A stretch of 64,000 nucleotides of DNA from Pseudoxanthomonas sp. SL93 (GCF_026625825.1 NZ_CP113065.1:2666001-2730000), one strand, 5' to 3'; shown: positions 1 through 10,793, counted from the first letter of the stretch. A program made the numbers and translations. Notes: generated by a model not told the origin, from the sequence alone.

Positions 1-2666
1 ACGGCCGCCGACAACGGGGTGGCGCCGGTGTTGGCGGCCCGCTGCGGGTCCGCGCCGCGGGCCAGCAGCAACTCCACCGTAGCGACATGACCGCCACCGG
101 CGGCCCGCAGCAGCGCGGTGCAGCCCTGCGCATCGGGTGAATCCACGTCGAAGCCCAGGTCGAGCAGGCGCCGCACCGCATCGCGGTCACCGACCATCGC
201 CGCGGCGGGCAGGTCGGACGTGCGCAGCGCACGCCGCGGCAATGCCCAGCCCCGCCAGTCGAGCCAGTCGGCCAGGTCGCGCCGACCGCAGGCCAGGGCC
301 ACGCCCAGCGGCGTCTGGCCGTCGGCGGCCCGTGCGTCGGGCGAAGCACCCTTCGCGATCAACTGCTTCAGCGCGGCCTCGCGGCCCAGCACCGCCGCGA
401 GATGCAGCGCGGTCATGCCGTGGCTGTCGCGCGCCTCGCGGTCGACGCCAATGTCCAGCAGGCGATCCAGCAAGCGCTGCCAGCCCAGCCGCACGGCCAG
501 GGACAGCGCGGGATCGCCCTGCGGTGACGGCGCGAACGGATCGGCGCCCCGTTCCAGCAGGTCCAGCGCCAGTTGTTCCAGCCCGCGTGAGGCCTGGTCG
601 TCGGCAGCGCAACCGGCCAGGAATCGCGCCAGCCCGCCGGCGCCAGCGGGCGACGCGGCGCGCCGCAACAGCGCGCTGACGGCCGGCACACCCGCGGCGC
701 CCTGCGCCAGTTGCGCGAAGAGCACGGTGTCGCCCTCGGCATTGCGGGTATCGGCGTCGGCGCCATGGCGCAGCAGCCAGTCCAGGCGGGCGGGTGTCTG
801 CGCCAGTTCACGGTCGTGCAGCAGGGCGCCCAGTTCCTCGCGCGAGCAGAGCTTTGCCAACGTCGCCAGGCCATCCAGCTGGCCGCTGGCCAGGCCTTCA
901 CGCAGCAGTTCGACCGGCGCACGGTCGGCCGGGGCATCGTCGTCACCGGAGGCGACGGCGGAAGGCAGCGCATACGACGGATCCAGCACCGACACCAGCG
1001 TCCAGCGGCCCGCTTCGGCAGCCAGGTCGACGGCACGCTTGCCGTGTGCGTCGGCATGCTCGGCGGCGATGCCCCACTCCAGCAGACGGCGCACCAGCAA
1101 CGGCGAGACATGCTCGGCCGTGGCGGCCAGCAGCAGGGCGTTGCGTTGTTCGTCATCGACCGCAAGCACGTCCGAGCCGGCTTCGGCGAGTTTTTCCATC
1201 ACCCCGATGCGGCCGCCGCGCGCGGCATCAAGCCACGGCGTGCGCCGCGACGCATCGCGCGCATGCACGTCCGCACCGGCGGCGATCAACGTGGATGCGA
1301 TCTCGACATGGCCGGCGAACGCGGCCTCGTGCAGGGCGCTGCGGCGCTGCGCGTCACGGGCATCCACCTTGGCCTTGTGCTTGAGCAGCAGCTGCACGCC
1401 AGCGGGATCGTCTTCCTCGGTGGCGGCGGCGGCCAGCAGCACGGGCTGGCCACCCTGCGGGTCGGGGCGCGCGCCACGCTCCAGCAGGAACTTGGCCAAC
1501 CGCCAGTTGCCGGCCACGCAGGCCACGCCGAGCGGGGTCAGGCCGTCGTGGTTCAGCGCATCCAGTTCCGCCGCGGCATCGCGCAGCAGCGCGACCACGC
1601 CGGGATCGGAACTGCGCGCGGCATGGTGCAGCGGCGTGTTGCCTTCGGCATCGGCCACGCGCGGATCGGCACCGTTGGCCAGCAGCGTGGTGACCGCGTC
1701 GGGCCGTCCATGCCAGCTGTCCCGCGTGGCGGCAAGCAGTGGTGTGACGCCGGCATGCGCGTGGTTGAGATCCACGCCATGGCCGATCAGCGTGCGCAGC
1801 AGGCGCAGGTCGGGCAGCACGGCGGCCAGCACGCCCAGGCTGCGCTGGTCGCGCGACGCCTCCGGCGGCAACGCATGCGGATCGGCACCGGCGTCGATCA
1901 GCTCCAGCGCGCGGTCGACGCGACCGGCGCGGGCGGCCTCGAACAGCGCGAGGTCCAGGTCCAGGTCCAGATCCAAGTCATTTGCCGGCGCAACCGGTAC
2001 CCCATCGGCCGCAGGAAACCCGAGCGTGGCATCCACCATCTCCACCACGGGCAGCGCCCCGGCGCCGGCCACGCGCTGCACGCCCAGATGGAGGACCGGC
2101 AGCAACAGCGCATACGCCGCCGCCAGTCCGGCGCGCACGCCATCCGGCACCAGTCCCGGCCAAGCCAGGCAGAGCCCGACGCCGACCACGACCGCCAGCA
2201 GCGCGGCCACGCCCAAGCCGCGCCAGGCGTGGAAATCGCGTTCGGCCAAGCCGCGCACATGCGCTGCCAGCGCACCACCGTCGCGTTCAAGTCCATGCCA
2301 CAACGGCCAGGTCCGCCACAGGCCGATCAGCACCGCACCGATCACGGCGCTCACGGCCAACGCCGCCGGCAGGCTGCCGCTGTCGCGCAGTGAGGCCAGC
2401 GGCCAGGCCACCAGCAACGCGGTGACCACGAACACCACCGCCCACGCCAGCAGCAGCGCCGGCAGGTCCTCGCGCATGGCATGGCGGGGGGCCAGCACGC
2501 GGGTACCGCGCACCCACGAGACACCCAGTGCCAGCGCGGGCTGCACCAGCCATGCCGTCAGCGCGGCCACCACGCCACCGGCCAGGCCACCCAGACCGGC
2601 CAGCAGCATGCCCAGCGCAATGGCGCCCAAGGCGATGTGGCGGGTCTGCAGGCGGGGCTCAGGCAT
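1..2666 (-). CDS. Membrane-anchored ankyrin-repeat protein (3' end outside window)
   Basis: The minus frame stays open from the ATG at 2664-2666 to the left edge, 888 codons without a stop, so the C-terminus is missing. The N-terminal ~220 residues hold about five hydrophobic segments, followed by an unusual run of Asp-Leu pairs (about 1951-1980) and then many ankyrin units with motifs such as [21 protein letters not shown] and AGADVHARD. Ankyrin arrays bind proteins; the partner is unknown. The start overlaps the end of ycgL by 8 nt, so the two are probably co-transcribed. Long ORFs on the plus strand here are codon-bias shadows. Confidence 0.85.
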   Translation of the reverse strand, partial: MPEPRLQTRHIALGAIALGMLLAGLGGLAGGVVAALTAWLVQPALALGVSWVRGTRVLAPRHAMREDLPALLLAWAVVFVVTALLVAWPLASLRDSGSLPAALAVSAVIGAVLIGLWRTWPLWHGLERDGGALAAHVRGLAERDFHAWRGLGVAALLAVVVGVGLCLAWPGLVPDGVRAGLAAAYALLLPVLHLGVQRVAGAGALPVVEMVDATLGFPAADGVPVAPANDLDLDLDLDLALFEAARAGRVDRALELIDAGADPHALPPEASRDQRSLGVLAAVLPDLRLLRTLIGHGVDLNHAHAGVTPLLAATRDSWHGRPDAVTTLLANGADPRVADAEGNTPLHHAARSSDPGVVALLRDAAAELDALNHDGLTPLGVACVAGNWRLAKFLLERGARPDPQGGQPVLLAAAATEEDDPAGVQLLLKHKAKVDARDAQRRSALHEAAFAGHVEIASTLIAAGADVHARDASRRTPWLDAARGGRIGVMEKLAEAGSDVLAVDDEQRNALLLAATAEHVSPLLVRRLLEWGIAAEHADAHGKRAVDLAAEAGRWTLVSVLDPSYALPSAVASGDDDAPADRAPVELLREGLASGQLDGLATLAKLCSREELGALLHDRELAQTPARLDWLLRHGADADTRNAEGDTVLFAQLAQGAAGVPAVSALLRRAASPAGAGGLARFLAGCAADDQASRGLEQLALDLLERGADPFAPSPQGDPALSLAVRLGWQRLLDRLLDIGVDREARDSHGMTALHLAAVLGREAALKQLIAKGASPDARAADGQTPLGVALACGRRDLADWLDWRGWALPRRALRTSDLPAAAMVGDRDAVRRLLDLGFDVDSPDAQGCTALLRAAGGGHVATVELLLARGADPQRAANTGATPLSAA

Positions 2667-2916
2667 CGTGGCGATGGGCGGGATCGGGTGGCGGGGGGAA
2701 CTGGATGTGGAAGTCGTGCGCGGCCAGGTTCTGCCTGACCACCGCGGCATCGCCACGGGCGAGCTTGCGCTCCGGGGTCAACGCCACTTCCAGCACAAAC
2801 ACCAGCTCGCCCAGCTGCGTGCGCAGCGGTTCGGGCAACAGGGTGAAGTCGTCGCGCGTGGCCAGGTAGACGAACGTGTCCGCCTTGCGCTGGCTCTTGT
2901 AGACGTAGGCTTGCAT
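2659..2916 (-). CDS. YcgL domain-containing protein
   Basis: An 85-residue protein starting [19 protein letters not shown] and containing [15 protein letters not shown], the conserved pattern of the YcgL family (small alpha/beta proteins of unknown biochemical role, common in gammaproteobacteria and often near RNase D). The Pro-rich end IQFPPPP is typical. A longer upstream frame exists, but this ATG fits the family length. Its stop codon lies within the start region of the ankyrin gene, pointing to translational coupling. It is divergent from the S9 peptidase gene at 3080. Confidence 0.85.
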   Translation of the reverse strand: MQAYVYKSQRKADTFVYLATRDDFTLLPEPLRTQLGELVFVLEVALTPERKLARGDAAVVRQNLAAHDFHIQFPPPPDPAHRHDA

Positions 2917-3079
2917 CCGCGCGCGTCGCGCCTTGCGTGTGAACAAGCACGGATTGTGCGGGAAATGCCCGTTGCGCGAAACCCGCACGGCGTTCACGGA
3001 AATGCATGACCATCGGCCGTCAGCCACGCGGCGGCGGGCTGGTAATCTCCCGCTTTCACCTCGCACTAACGGATGCCCG

Positions 3080-5446
3080 ATGCGCCCTGCCCTGCTCGCC
3101 CTGCTGCTGCCGCTGGCCCTGTCGCCTGCCGCGCTTGCCCAGACGCCGTCCCCGCTCACGCTGGAACAGGTGATGGCCGAACCGGACTGGATCGGTGCGC
3201 CGGTCGAACGCGCGTGGTGGGCCTGGGACGGCCAGCGCGTGCAGTACGAACTGAAGCGCGATGCCAGCGCCGTGCGCGACACCTTCGAACAACCGGTCCA
3301 GGGTGGCGCGGCCCAGCGCGTGGGCGATGCGCAGCGCGCTACGCTGGACGCCGGCAATCCGGTGTACGACGCCGGCCGGCAGCGGATGCTGCTGGTCCGC
3401 AACAACGACCTGTTCGTGCGCGACCTGCGCAACGGCGCACTGACCCAGCTCACCCGCAGCAACGAGGCGGAAACGCAGGCGCGCTTCAGCAGCGATGGCG
3501 GCGTCATCTGGCGTACCGGCAACACCTGGTACCGCTGGACCTCGGCAGGCGGGGTCGCCACCGTGGCCGAGCTGAAGGCCGAGCGCGATCCGAATGCCGC
3601 GCCCAAGCCCGATGCCCTGCGCGAGCAGCAGCTGCGCACCCTGCGCACGCTGGCCGACGATCGCGCCCAGCGCGAAGAGGCCCGCAAGCAGGCGGACGCA
3701 TGGCGCAAGGCCGACCCGACCCGCGCACCCGCGCCGGTGTACCTGGGCACCGACGTGGAGATCACCGGCAGCGCCCTGTCGCCCAATGGCCGCTGGGTGG
3801 TGGTGGTCACGCAGAAGAAGGGGGCGGACACCGGGCAGGCGGGCAAGATGCCCAAGTACGTCACCGAGTCCGGCTACGAGGAATTCCAGGACGTGCGCAC
3901 CCGCGTGGGCCGCAACAATCCGCAGCCGCACACACTGTGGCTGGTGGATCTGGTCGACAACGGCGTCAGGGAACTCAAGTTCGACGCACTTCCGGGCATC
4001 GACAAGGACCCGCTGGCGGCGCTTCGCAAGGCGGCCGGCAAGGACCCGCTGAAGGGCAACCGTGACGTGCGCATCGAGAACGACAGCGACGGCAGCGCGA
4101 TCGCCTGGAATGGCGACGGCTCCCAGATCGCCGTGCAGATCCACGCCGTGGACAACAAGGATCGCTGGATCGCCACCGTCGACCTGGCCCAGGCGCGCCT
4201 GCAGTCGCGCCATCGCCTGACCGACGAGGCCTGGGTCAACTGGGGCTTCAACGAATACGGCTGGCTGCCCGACAACCGCACGCTGTGGCTGCTGTCGGAA
4301 GAATCCGGTTATTCGCATCTGTACACGCTGGCGGGCGACGGCAGGGCGCGCGCGCGCACGTCGGGCAAGTGGGAGGTGTCGTCCCCCGCGCTTACCGCCG
4401 ACGGCAGCGGCGTGCTGTTCCTGTGCAACCGCGATTGGCCTGGCGATTACGAGGTCTGCAGGCTCGACCTTTCCAGCGACCAGGTGAAGGAAGTCACCGC
4501 GCTGGACGGCGTGGAGGACTTCAGCCTGTCGCCCGACGGCCGCCAGCTGCTGGTGCGCCACTCGCGCAGCTACGTGCCGCCGCAGTTGTCCGTGGTGGGC
4601 GTTGACGGCGGTGCCGCCACCGCGTTGACCGATACGCGCACCGCCGCGTTCAAGGCACGCGAGTGGATCCAGCCGGAATATGTGCAGGTGCCTTCGCAAC
4701 ACGGCGCCGGCGTGGTCTGGGGCAAGTACTACGGCCCGAAGACGATGGAAGCCGGCAAGCGCTACCCCATCGTGATGTTCGTGCATGGCGCCGGCTACCT
4801 GCAGAACGTCAGCGCGCGCTATCCCAACTATTTCCGCGAACAGATGTTCCACCAGTTGCTGGTCGAACGCGGCTACATCGTGCTCGACCTGGACTATCGC
4901 GCCAGCGAAGGCTACGGCCGCGACTGGCGCACCGCCATCTACCGCAACATGGGCCATCCGGAACTCGAGGACTACCTGGACGGCCTGGACTGGCTGGTCA
5001 AGCAGAAGCAGGGCGACCGCGACCGCGCCGGCATCTACGGTGGCAGCTACGGCGGCTTCATGACCTTCATGGCGCTGTTCCGCGAGCCCGGCAAGTTCAA
5101 GGCCGGTGCCGCGCTGCGCCCGGTGGTGGACTGGACCCAGTACAACCACGAGTACACCAGCAACATCCTCAACACGCCGGAGCTGGATCCGCAGGCCTAC
5201 CGCACCTCCTCGCCGATCGAGTACGCGGACGGCCTGCAGGACCACCTGCTCATCGCCCACGGCATGATCGACGACAACGTGTTCTTCAAGGATTCGGTGG
5301 TGCTGGCGCAGAAGCTGATCGAACTGCGCAAGGACAACTGGGAACTGGCGGCGTATCCGCTGGAACGCCACGGCTTCACCCGCTCGGACTCCTGGCTGGA
5401 CGAGTACAAGCGCGTGCTGAAACTGTTCGAGCAGACGCTGAAGTAA
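3080..5446 (+). CDS. Exported S9 family (prolyl oligopeptidase-type) peptidase
   Basis: A 788-residue protein with a signal peptide ([20 protein letters not shown], cleaved before QTPSP) and so likely periplasmic. A beta-propeller-like middle region precedes a C-terminal alpha/beta hydrolase domain with the catalytic set GGSYGG (Ser656), HGMIDDNV (Asp731) and ERHGF (His764). The S9 family cleaves short peptides, often after proline. The frame is open further upstream to 2933, but the ATG at 3080 directly precedes the signal peptide. The exact S9 subfamily (acylaminoacyl peptidase or DPP-like) cannot be told from motifs alone. Confidence 0.9.
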   Translation: MRPALLALLLPLALSPAALAQTPSPLTLEQVMAEPDWIGAPVERAWWAWDGQRVQYELKRDASAVRDTFEQPVQGGAAQRVGDAQRATLDAGNPVYDAGRQRMLLVRNNDLFVRDLRNGALTQLTRSNEAETQARFSSDGGVIWRTGNTWYRWTSAGGVATVAELKAERDPNAAPKPDALREQQLRTLRTLADDRAQREEARKQADAWRKADPTRAPAPVYLGTDVEITGSALSPNGRWVVVVTQKKGADTGQAGKMPKYVTESGYEEFQDVRTRVGRNNPQPHTLWLVDLVDNGVRELKFDALPGIDKDPLAALRKAAGKDPLKGNRDVRIENDSDGSAIAWNGDGSQIAVQIHAVDNKDRWIATVDLAQARLQSRHRLTDEAWVNWGFNEYGWLPDNRTLWLLSEESGYSHLYTLAGDGRARARTSGKWEVSSPALTADGSGVLFLCNRDWPGDYEVCRLDLSSDQVKEVTALDGVEDFSLSPDGRQLLVRHSRSYVPPQLSVVGVDGGAATALTDTRTAAFKAREWIQPEYVQVPSQHGAGVVWGKYYGPKTMEAGKRYPIVMFVHGAGYLQNVSARYPNYFREQMFHQLLVERGYIVLDLDYRASEGYGRDWRTAIYRNMGHPELEDYLDGLDWLVKQKQGDRDRAGIYGGSYGGFMTFMALFREPGKFKAGAALRPVVDWTQYNHEYTSNILNTPELDPQAYRTSSPIEYADGLQDHLLIAHGMIDDNVFFKDSVVLAQKLIELRKDNWELAAYPLERHGFTRSDSWLDEYKRVLKLFEQTLK

Positions 5447-5460
5447 CCTGCGGCATATCC

Positions 5461-6009
5461 GTGGCCACCCCGCTGAAGCCATCATCGTTCGTCACGGTGA
5501 TGGCGCAGGTTTCGCTGGTGCTGGGCATCGCCGGCACCGTGTACGCGCTGGTGCAGGTGATCGCGGCGGCCGTGCTGCTGCGCGCGGGCGAGCTGGAACA
5601 GGGCATCGCCGCGCTGCCGCTGGCCGACATGCCCCCCAGTGCAGCCTGGCTGCTGACGCACCTGGAAGGCCTGGCGTGGGGCTTCCTGCTGGCCAGCGCG
5701 GCGTTCCTGACCGTTTCCTGGGGGCTGCTGCGGCGACGCCCCTGGGGGTGGTGGGGGTTCGTGGCCTTCATGGTGTTGGGGGCGCTGGCGAACTTCGTCG
5801 GCATCGCCGTGGTCGACCAGGTTTTCGCGTGGATACAGGCGCTGCCCGCCAATCCCGAGGTGGCAGACCTGCAGGCCGAACTGGCGTCGCTGCGCACGAT
5901 GTCGCTGGCGATGACCACGTCGACCGCGCTGGTCTTCGCGGTGCTGCACGGCATGATCGTGTGGAAGTTGTGCACGGCGGAGATCCGCGCGGAGTTCTTT
6001 CCCCGTTGA
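5461..6009 (+). CDS. Four-helix inner-membrane protein, function unknown
   Basis: A 182-residue protein with four hydrophobic helices (roughly residues 17-40, 60-80, 95-115 and 150-170) and a basic LLRRRPWGWWGF loop. The GTG at 5461 is taken as start; an in-frame ATG at 5500 is the alternative and would remove 13 residues. It begins 14 nt after the S9 peptidase stop and may be co-transcribed with it. I recognise no family beyond a generic small membrane protein. Confidence 0.7.
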   Translation: MATPLKPSSFVTVMAQVSLVLGIAGTVYALVQVIAAAVLLRAGELEQGIAALPLADMPPSAAWLLTHLEGLAWGFLLASAAFLTVSWGLLRRRPWGWWGFVAFMVLGALANFVGIAVVDQVFAWIQALPANPEVADLQAELASLRTMSLAMTTSTALVFAVLHGMIVWKLCTAEIRAEFFPR

Positions 6010-6054
6010 TCGCAATCAATGGGCGGTCCTCCCCGGGCCGGTAGAATGCGCGCC

Positions 6055-6984
6055 ATGAACGACATGACGCCCGTCCGCGATTACCTGACCGGTCTGCAGG
6101 ACCGCATCTGCACCGCCATCGAAGCCGCCGATGGCAGTGCGCGCTTCCGTGAGGACGCCTGGTCGCGGCCACCCGCCGACACGTCGCCGATCCGCGGTGG
6201 CGGCCGCACCCGCATACTGCGCGACGGCGCCGTGTTCGAGCAGGCCGGCATCGGATTCTCGGACGTGTCCGGCGATCGCCTGCCCCCGTCCGCGTCCGCG
6301 CACCGTCCCGAACTGGCGGGCGCGTCGTGGCGCGCGGTCGGGGTGTCGCTGGTATTCCACCCTCGCAACCCGCACCTGCCCACCACGCACGCCAACGTGC
6401 GCCACTTCCGCGCCGAGCGCGACGGCGAAACGGTGGCGTGGTGGTTCGGTGGCGGTTTCGACCTGACGCCGTTCTATCCGGTGGACGAGGACGTGCGCCA
6501 CTGGCACCGCACCGCGCGCGACCTCTGTGAACCGTTCGGCGGCCAGGCACGCTACGACGCGCACAAGCGCTGGTGCGACGAGTACTTCTTCCTCAAGCAC
6601 CGCAACGAGACGCGTGGCGTCGGCGGGCTGTTCTTCGACGACCTGGGCATGGACTTCGATACCGACTTCGCCTACCTGCGCGCGGTGGGCGACGGCTTCC
6701 TCGATGCCTACCTGCCCATCGTGGCGCGCCGCAAGGACAGCCCGTACGGCGAACGGGAGCGCGACTTCCAGCTTTACCGTCGCGGCCGCTACGTGGAGTT
6801 CAACCTGGTCTACGACCGCGGCACGCTGTTTGGCCTGCAGAGCGGTGGCCGCGCCGAATCCATCCTGATGAGCCTGCCGCCGCTGGTGCGCTGGGAGTAC
6901 GGCTACACACCCGAAGAAGGCAGCGCCGAGCAGCGCCTGCCGGATTACCTGCGGCCGCGCGACTGGCTGACGGAGCTGGCCTGA
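6055..6984 (+). CDS. hemF: Aerobic coproporphyrinogen III oxidase
   Basis: A 309-residue protein matching HemF along its whole length: [61 protein letters not shown] and [20 protein letters not shown]. It catalyses the oxygen-dependent decarboxylation of coproporphyrinogen III to protoporphyrinogen IX in haem synthesis, in the cytoplasm. The start [11 protein letters not shown] is preferred over the in-frame ATG at 6046 by comparison with typical HemF N-termini. A second haem gene, hemB, lies at 22723. Confidence 0.97.
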   Translation: MNDMTPVRDYLTGLQDRICTAIEAADGSARFREDAWSRPPADTSPIRGGGRTRILRDGAVFEQAGIGFSDVSGDRLPPSASAHRPELAGASWRAVGVSLVFHPRNPHLPTTHANVRHFRAERDGETVAWWFGGGFDLTPFYPVDEDVRHWHRTARDLCEPFGGQARYDAHKRWCDEYFFLKHRNETRGVGGLFFDDLGMDFDTDFAYLRAVGDGFLDAYLPIVARRKDSPYGERERDFQLYRRGRYVEFNLVYDRGTLFGLQSGGRAESILMSLPPLVRWEYGYTPEEGSAEQRLPDYLRPRDWLTELA

Positions 6985-6996
6985 GACTCCCTCCCT

Positions 6997-7154
6997 GTAG
7001 GAGCGACGTAAGTCGCGACCGCGGAAATGAACCGTCCGGGACAGAGATCGACGCGGAAGTTGCACGTCAAAGCCAGGGCCTGCTCGGTGTTCATGGGGCC
7101 TCGCAGCGCCCGGTAAGCGGATCGCGTGGGGTCGCGACTTACGTCGCTCCTACA
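6997..7154. repeat. Pair of inverted REP palindromes (BIME-like)
   Basis: A ~24 nt palindromic element beginning GTAGGAGCGACG at 6998 recurs as its reverse complement at 7131-7154; the two frame about 108 nt of unremarkable sequence between hemF and the DUF421 gene. The same pair occurs again at 43175-43336. Such repetitive extragenic palindromes are common in Xanthomonadaceae and Pseudomonas. Here the pair sits between convergent genes, where it may help end transcripts. Confidence 0.85.
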
Positions 7155-7158
7155 GAGG

Positions 7159-7647
7159 TTACTTCTGCCGCGACACCAGCGTGATGTGCCCGTTGTTCTC
7201 CAGCACCGCGAGCTGGATGTCGGCCATGTCGAGGCAGCCGGCCTCGCGCATCGCCTTCTCGAAATCCTCGCGGCTGATGAGTTCGCGGCGCAGCACGTCG
7301 CGATAGACCTGCCCGTCGCGCGCCAGCAGGACCGGCGCGCCTTCGACCCAGCGCTCCACGCGTGGCGAACGCGCCGATACCAGGCCCACGGTCCAGTTCA
7401 ACATGATCAGCGTGGCAGCCAGCAGCAGTCCGCCGCCGACGGACGTGTCGTCGCCCAGCAATGCGTTCTGCACGGCATTGCCCAGCAGCACCACCAGCAG
7501 CATGTCGAACGGGGTGAACTGCCCCATCGTCCGCTTGCCCGAGAGACGGATCATGCCGAGCAGCAGGAAGTACACGGCGCACGCCCGCAGGATGAACGCC
7601 CACCATGGCATCGACAACGCGAACATGTCGGCGAACGGAGATTGCAT
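7159..7647 (-). CDS. DUF421 (YetF-type) membrane protein
   Basis: A 162-residue protein with three N-terminal hydrophobic helices, the family motif LLLGMIRLSGKRTMGQFTPF, and a cytoplasmic C-terminal domain with LLARDGQVYRDVLRRELISR and LAVLENNGHITLV. This is the DUF421/YetF architecture. The ATG at 7645-7647 is preferred over the 20-residue longer frame because the hydrophobic segment follows directly. It lies downstream of the sX13-like RNA terminator on the same strand, so it is probably transcribed from its own promoter. Confidence 0.88.
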   Translation of the reverse strand: MQSPFADMFALSMPWWAFILRACAVYFLLLGMIRLSGKRTMGQFTPFDMLLVVLLGNAVQNALLGDDTSVGGGLLLAATLIMLNWTVGLVSARSPRVERWVEGAPVLLARDGQVYRDVLRRELISREDFEKAMREAGCLDMADIQLAVLENNGHITLVSRQK

Positions 7648-7705
7648 GTGGCGCCCTTCGGGAGTGGATGTCCGCGCATATTCCACGCCGGCGCGGGACG
7701 CGGGC

Positions 7706-7835
7706 AATAAAAAGCCCCGCAGACCAGGGGGAGGTCGGCGGGGCCAGGGGAGCGGGACCTGGGGAGGGGTCGTCGCTCCGGGGGAGATCGCTCCAGGGGA
7801 AGGGAGAGATCAGCGACAGACGTTGCATCTGTCGC
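7706..7835 (-). ncRNA. sX13-like small RNA with C-rich loops
   Basis: Read on the minus strand, the segment starts with a perfect 8-bp hairpin (GCGACAGA pairing with TCTGTCGC), then C-rich stretches, a hairpin GGAGCG/CGCTCC enclosing CCTCCCC, and a final hairpin GCCCCGC/GCGGGGC with inner GACC/GGTC and loop TCCCCCT, followed by TTTTTATT (a rho-independent terminator at about 7706-7746). A -10-like CATATA lies just upstream (about 7839-7844). Xanthomonas sX13 is a family-specific sRNA with C-rich loops that pair with G-rich mRNA leaders, and I recall it lying next to polA as here. The 5' end is estimated. Confidence 0.72.
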
Positions 7836-7877
7836 GAGCTATATGACCACTCCGCACATGGATGGTTCGTGAAGATT

Positions 7878-7975
7878 TCGGTTAAAAAACCGTAAGATTC
7901 AGGAGGAATTCAGTTTATTGAACTCGCCGGTATACAAATATACCTGTCAGGGTTTTCCTGAACATTCCGCAAGTC
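7878..7975. other. Run of short hairpins between polA and the sRNA
   Basis: Within about 100 nt downstream of polA there are several small inverted repeats in a row: CGGTT/AACCG, TTCA/TGAA around 7910, GGTATA/TATACC around 7930-7943, and TCAGG/CCTGA around 7947-7960. The stretch is A/T-rich compared with its surroundings. It may hold the polA transcript end or the control region of the sX13-like RNA. No ORF is supported from 7648 to 8009. Confidence 0.45.
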
Positions 7976-8009
7976 CATGTTCCGCAAGGGAAACCGTTTT
8001 CATCGCGAC

Positions 8010-10793
8010 TCAATGGGCCTCATCCCAGTTGTCGCCGACCCCACTGTCGACCACCAGCGGAACGCTCAGTTGCGCCGCGGCCGACATGCGGGCTGTCGCC
8101 TCTTTCAGCAAAGTCGGCACGAAATCGGCGTCCACCTCGAACACGAGTTCGTCGTGCACCTGCAGGATCATCAGCGCCTTTCGCTGCTGCTCCGCCAGCC
8201 ATGCATCCACCGCGATCATCGCCCGCTTGATGATGTCCGCGGCGGTGCCCTGCATCGGCGCGTTGATCGCGGCGCGCTCGGCGCCGGCACGCTGGCCCTG
8301 CGTGCCCTTGTTGATGTACTCCAGGTACAGCCGGCGCCCGAACACGGTTTCGACGAACCCATGTTCGCGTGCCTGCTGCCGCGTGCGCTCCATGTAGTCG
8401 CGCACGCCGGGGTAGCGGCTGAAGTAGAGCGCGATGTAGTCCTGCGCCTCGCCGCGCCCGATGCCCAACTGCCGTGCCAGGCCGAACGCGCTCATGCCGT
8501 ACATCAGGCCGAAGTTGATGGCCTTCGCCGCGCGGCGCTCGTTGCCGGTGACCTCGTCCAGCTTGCGGCCGAACACTTCCGCCGCCGTCGCCTTGTGGAT
8601 GTCGGCGCCGGATTCGAAGGCGCGCACCAGGCCCGGGTCCTGCGACAGGTGCGCCATGATGCGCAGTTCGATCTGCGAGTAGTCGCAGGCCACCAGCTTG
8701 CGGCCCGGCGGTGCGACGAACGCCTTGCGGATGCGGCGGCCGTCGTCGGTGCGGATCGGGATGTTCTGCAGGTTGGGATCGGTGGATGAAAGACGGCCCG
8801 TCGCCGCGCCTGCCTGGTGGTAGCTGGTATGCACGCGACCGGTATCCGGATTGACCATCTCCGGCAGCTTGTCGGTATAGGTGCTGCGCAGCTTCGCCAG
8901 GCCACGGTACTCCAGGATGATGCGCGGCAGTTCGTGCTGGTCGGCGATCGCCTCCAGCGCTTCCTCGTTGGTGCTGGGTTGGCCGGTGGGTGTCTTCAAT
9001 ACTGCCGGCAGCTTCAGTTCGTCGAACAGCAGCGCCTGCAACTGCTTGGGCGAGTCCAGGTTGAACGTGCGGCCGGCCAGTTCGGTGGCCTTCTGCTGCG
9101 CGGCCAGCATGCGCTTTGAGAGGTCCGCGCTCTGCCGGCGCAGCTCATCGCCATCGATGCGTACGCCATTGGCCTCGATCCGCGCCAGCACCGGCACCAG
9201 CGGCATCTCGATGTCGCGGTAGACGCTTTCCAGCGCAGGTTCGTCCGCCAGCCTCGGCCGCAACGCGCGATGCAGGCGCAGGGTGATGTCGGCGTCCTCG
9301 GCGGCGTAGCGGGTCGCGTCGTCGATGGCCACCTGCGAGAACAGGATCTGTTTGGCGCCCTTGCCGGCCACCTGCTCATACTTGATGGTGTCGTAACCCA
9401 GGTAGCGCTTGGCCAGGCTGTCCATGTCGTGCCGGCTGCTGCCGGAATTCAGCACGAAGCTCTCCAGCATCGTGTCGTCGGCATAGCCATTCACCTCGAC
9501 GCCGTGACGCCTCAACACGTGCAGGTCGTACTTGCCGTGCTGGCCCAGCTTGCGCTTGCCGGCATCGGCGAAGATCGGCGCCAGCCTCTGGAGCACGGCC
9601 GCGCGGTCCAGTTGCGACGGCACGCCGGGATAGTCGTGCGCGAGCGGCAGGTAGACCGCGCTGCCGGTCTGCACGGCAAAACTCAGGCCCACCAGGTTGG
9701 CCAGCATCGGGTCCAGGCTGTCGGTCTCGCTGTCGAAAGCGAATTCGTCCGCCTGCCGCAGGCGTGCGATGCAGGCTTCCAGCTGCTCGTCGGTCAGTAC
9801 CGTTTCGTAGTCGCCCGGCGCCGACAGGGCGGGATCGGTGACGGGCTCCGGCTCGCTGGCGGAGGCTACGCGGCCAGTGCCACGGGCGCGGCCGGGCTCC
9901 TTCTCGGCGACCGCGTCATTGCCGGCCGCGCCGCCGTCCAGTTCCTTGAGCGCCTGGTTGAAACCGTAGCGTGCGTACAGCTCGCGCAGCTCCTCGACGT
10001 GGCGTTCGCGCAGAGGCAGCGTCTCCGGCCCACCATCCAGCGCCACGTCGGTCTTGATGGTGACCAGCTCACGGTTCAACGGCAGCCGCGGCAACGCCGC
10101 GCGCAGGTTGTCGCCGATCTTGCCCTTGATCTCCCCGGCCCTGTCGATGATCGCGGCCAGCGTGCCGAACTCGCCCAGCCACTTGGCGGCCGTCTTGGGG
10201 CCGCACTTCTCCACGCCGGGCACGTTGTCCACGGTGTCGCCCATCAAGGCAAGGAAGTCGACGATCTGGTCCGGGCGCACGCCGAACTTCTCCACCACCG
10301 CCTCGATGGAATCCAGCCGGCTGCCGCTCATCGTGTTGACCAGCGCGATCGAACCGGCGCCTTCAGCCGCGGGCTGCACGAGCTGGGCGAAGTCCTTGTC
10401 GCTGGTGGAAATGGTGACCTCCATGCCCCGTGCCGCACCCTGCAATGCCAGCGTGCCGATGACATCGTCCGCTTCCACGCCATCGATGCACAGCAACGGG
10501 AAACCCAGCGCCTGCACGATGCGCCGCATCGGTTCCACCTGCGCGCGCAACTCTTCCGGCATCGGCGGGCGGTTCGCCTTGTAGGCCGGATACAGGGTGT
10601 CGCGGAACGTGGGCCCGCTGGCGTCCAGCACGAAGGCCACGTAGTCGGGCTTTTCCTTCAGCGTGGCGCGCAGCATGTTGACCACGCCGAACAGGGCGCC
10701 GGTCGGCTCGCCGTCCGCGTTGGTGAGCGGCGGCAGCGCGTGGAAGGCGCGGAACAGGTAACTGGAACCGTCGATCAATACGAGTCGTGTCAT
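8010..10793 (-). CDS. polA: DNA polymerase I
   Basis: A 927-residue protein with all three Pol I domains: N-terminal 5'-3' exonuclease (MTRLVLIDGSSYLFRAFHA, VEADDVIGTLA), 3'-5' proofreading domain with FDSETDSLD (Asp354, Glu356), and polymerase domain with motif A DYSQIELR (Asp704), motif B RRAAKAINFGLMYG and motif C VHDELVFEV (Asp881). The residue numbers run one behind E. coli Pol I (928 aa), so the protein is complete and proofreading residues are kept. It fills gaps in repair and replaces RNA primers. A DUF2782 lipoprotein gene is divergent on its upstream side. Confidence 0.98.
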   Translation of the reverse strand: MTRLVLIDGSSYLFRAFHALPPLTNADGEPTGALFGVVNMLRATLKEKPDYVAFVLDASGPTFRDTLYPAYKANRPPMPEELRAQVEPMRRIVQALGFPLLCIDGVEADDVIGTLALQGAARGMEVTISTSDKDFAQLVQPAAEGAGSIALVNTMSGSRLDSIEAVVEKFGVRPDQIVDFLALMGDTVDNVPGVEKCGPKTAAKWLGEFGTLAAIIDRAGEIKGKIGDNLRAALPRLPLNRELVTIKTDVALDGGPETLPLRERHVEELRELYARYGFNQALKELDGGAAGNDAVAEKEPGRARGTGRVASASEPEPVTDPALSAPGDYETVLTDEQLEACIARLRQADEFAFDSETDSLDPMLANLVGLSFAVQTGSAVYLPLAHDYPGVPSQLDRAAVLQRLAPIFADAGKRKLGQHGKYDLHVLRRHGVEVNGYADDTMLESFVLNSGSSRHDMDSLAKRYLGYDTIKYEQVAGKGAKQILFSQVAIDDATRYAAEDADITLRLHRALRPRLADEPALESVYRDIEMPLVPVLARIEANGVRIDGDELRRQSADLSKRMLAAQQKATELAGRTFNLDSPKQLQALLFDELKLPAVLKTPTGQPSTNEEALEAIADQHELPRIILEYRGLAKLRSTYTDKLPEMVNPDTGRVHTSYHQAGAATGRLSSTDPNLQNIPIRTDDGRRIRKAFVAPPGRKLVACDYSQIELRIMAHLSQDPGLVRAFESGADIHKATAAEVFGRKLDEVTGNERRAAKAINFGLMYGMSAFGLARQLGIGRGEAQDYIALYFSRYPGVRDYMERTRQQAREHGFVETVFGRRLYLEYINKGTQGQRAGAERAAINAPMQGTAADIIKRAMIAVDAWLAEQQRKALMILQVHDELVFEVDADFVPTLLKEATARMSAAAQLSVPLVVDSGVGDNWDEAH

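Noticed and set aside
118..3009. Very long plus-strand ORF opposite the ankyrin and ycgL genes
   Set aside because: Its protein is Arg/Ser/Ala-rich nonsense; the minus strand carries clear ankyrin and YcgL motifs. A shadow of GC-rich codon use.
3056..5485. Minus-strand ORF opposite the S9 peptidase gene
   Set aside because: No family features; plus strand has a full catalytic triad and signal peptide.
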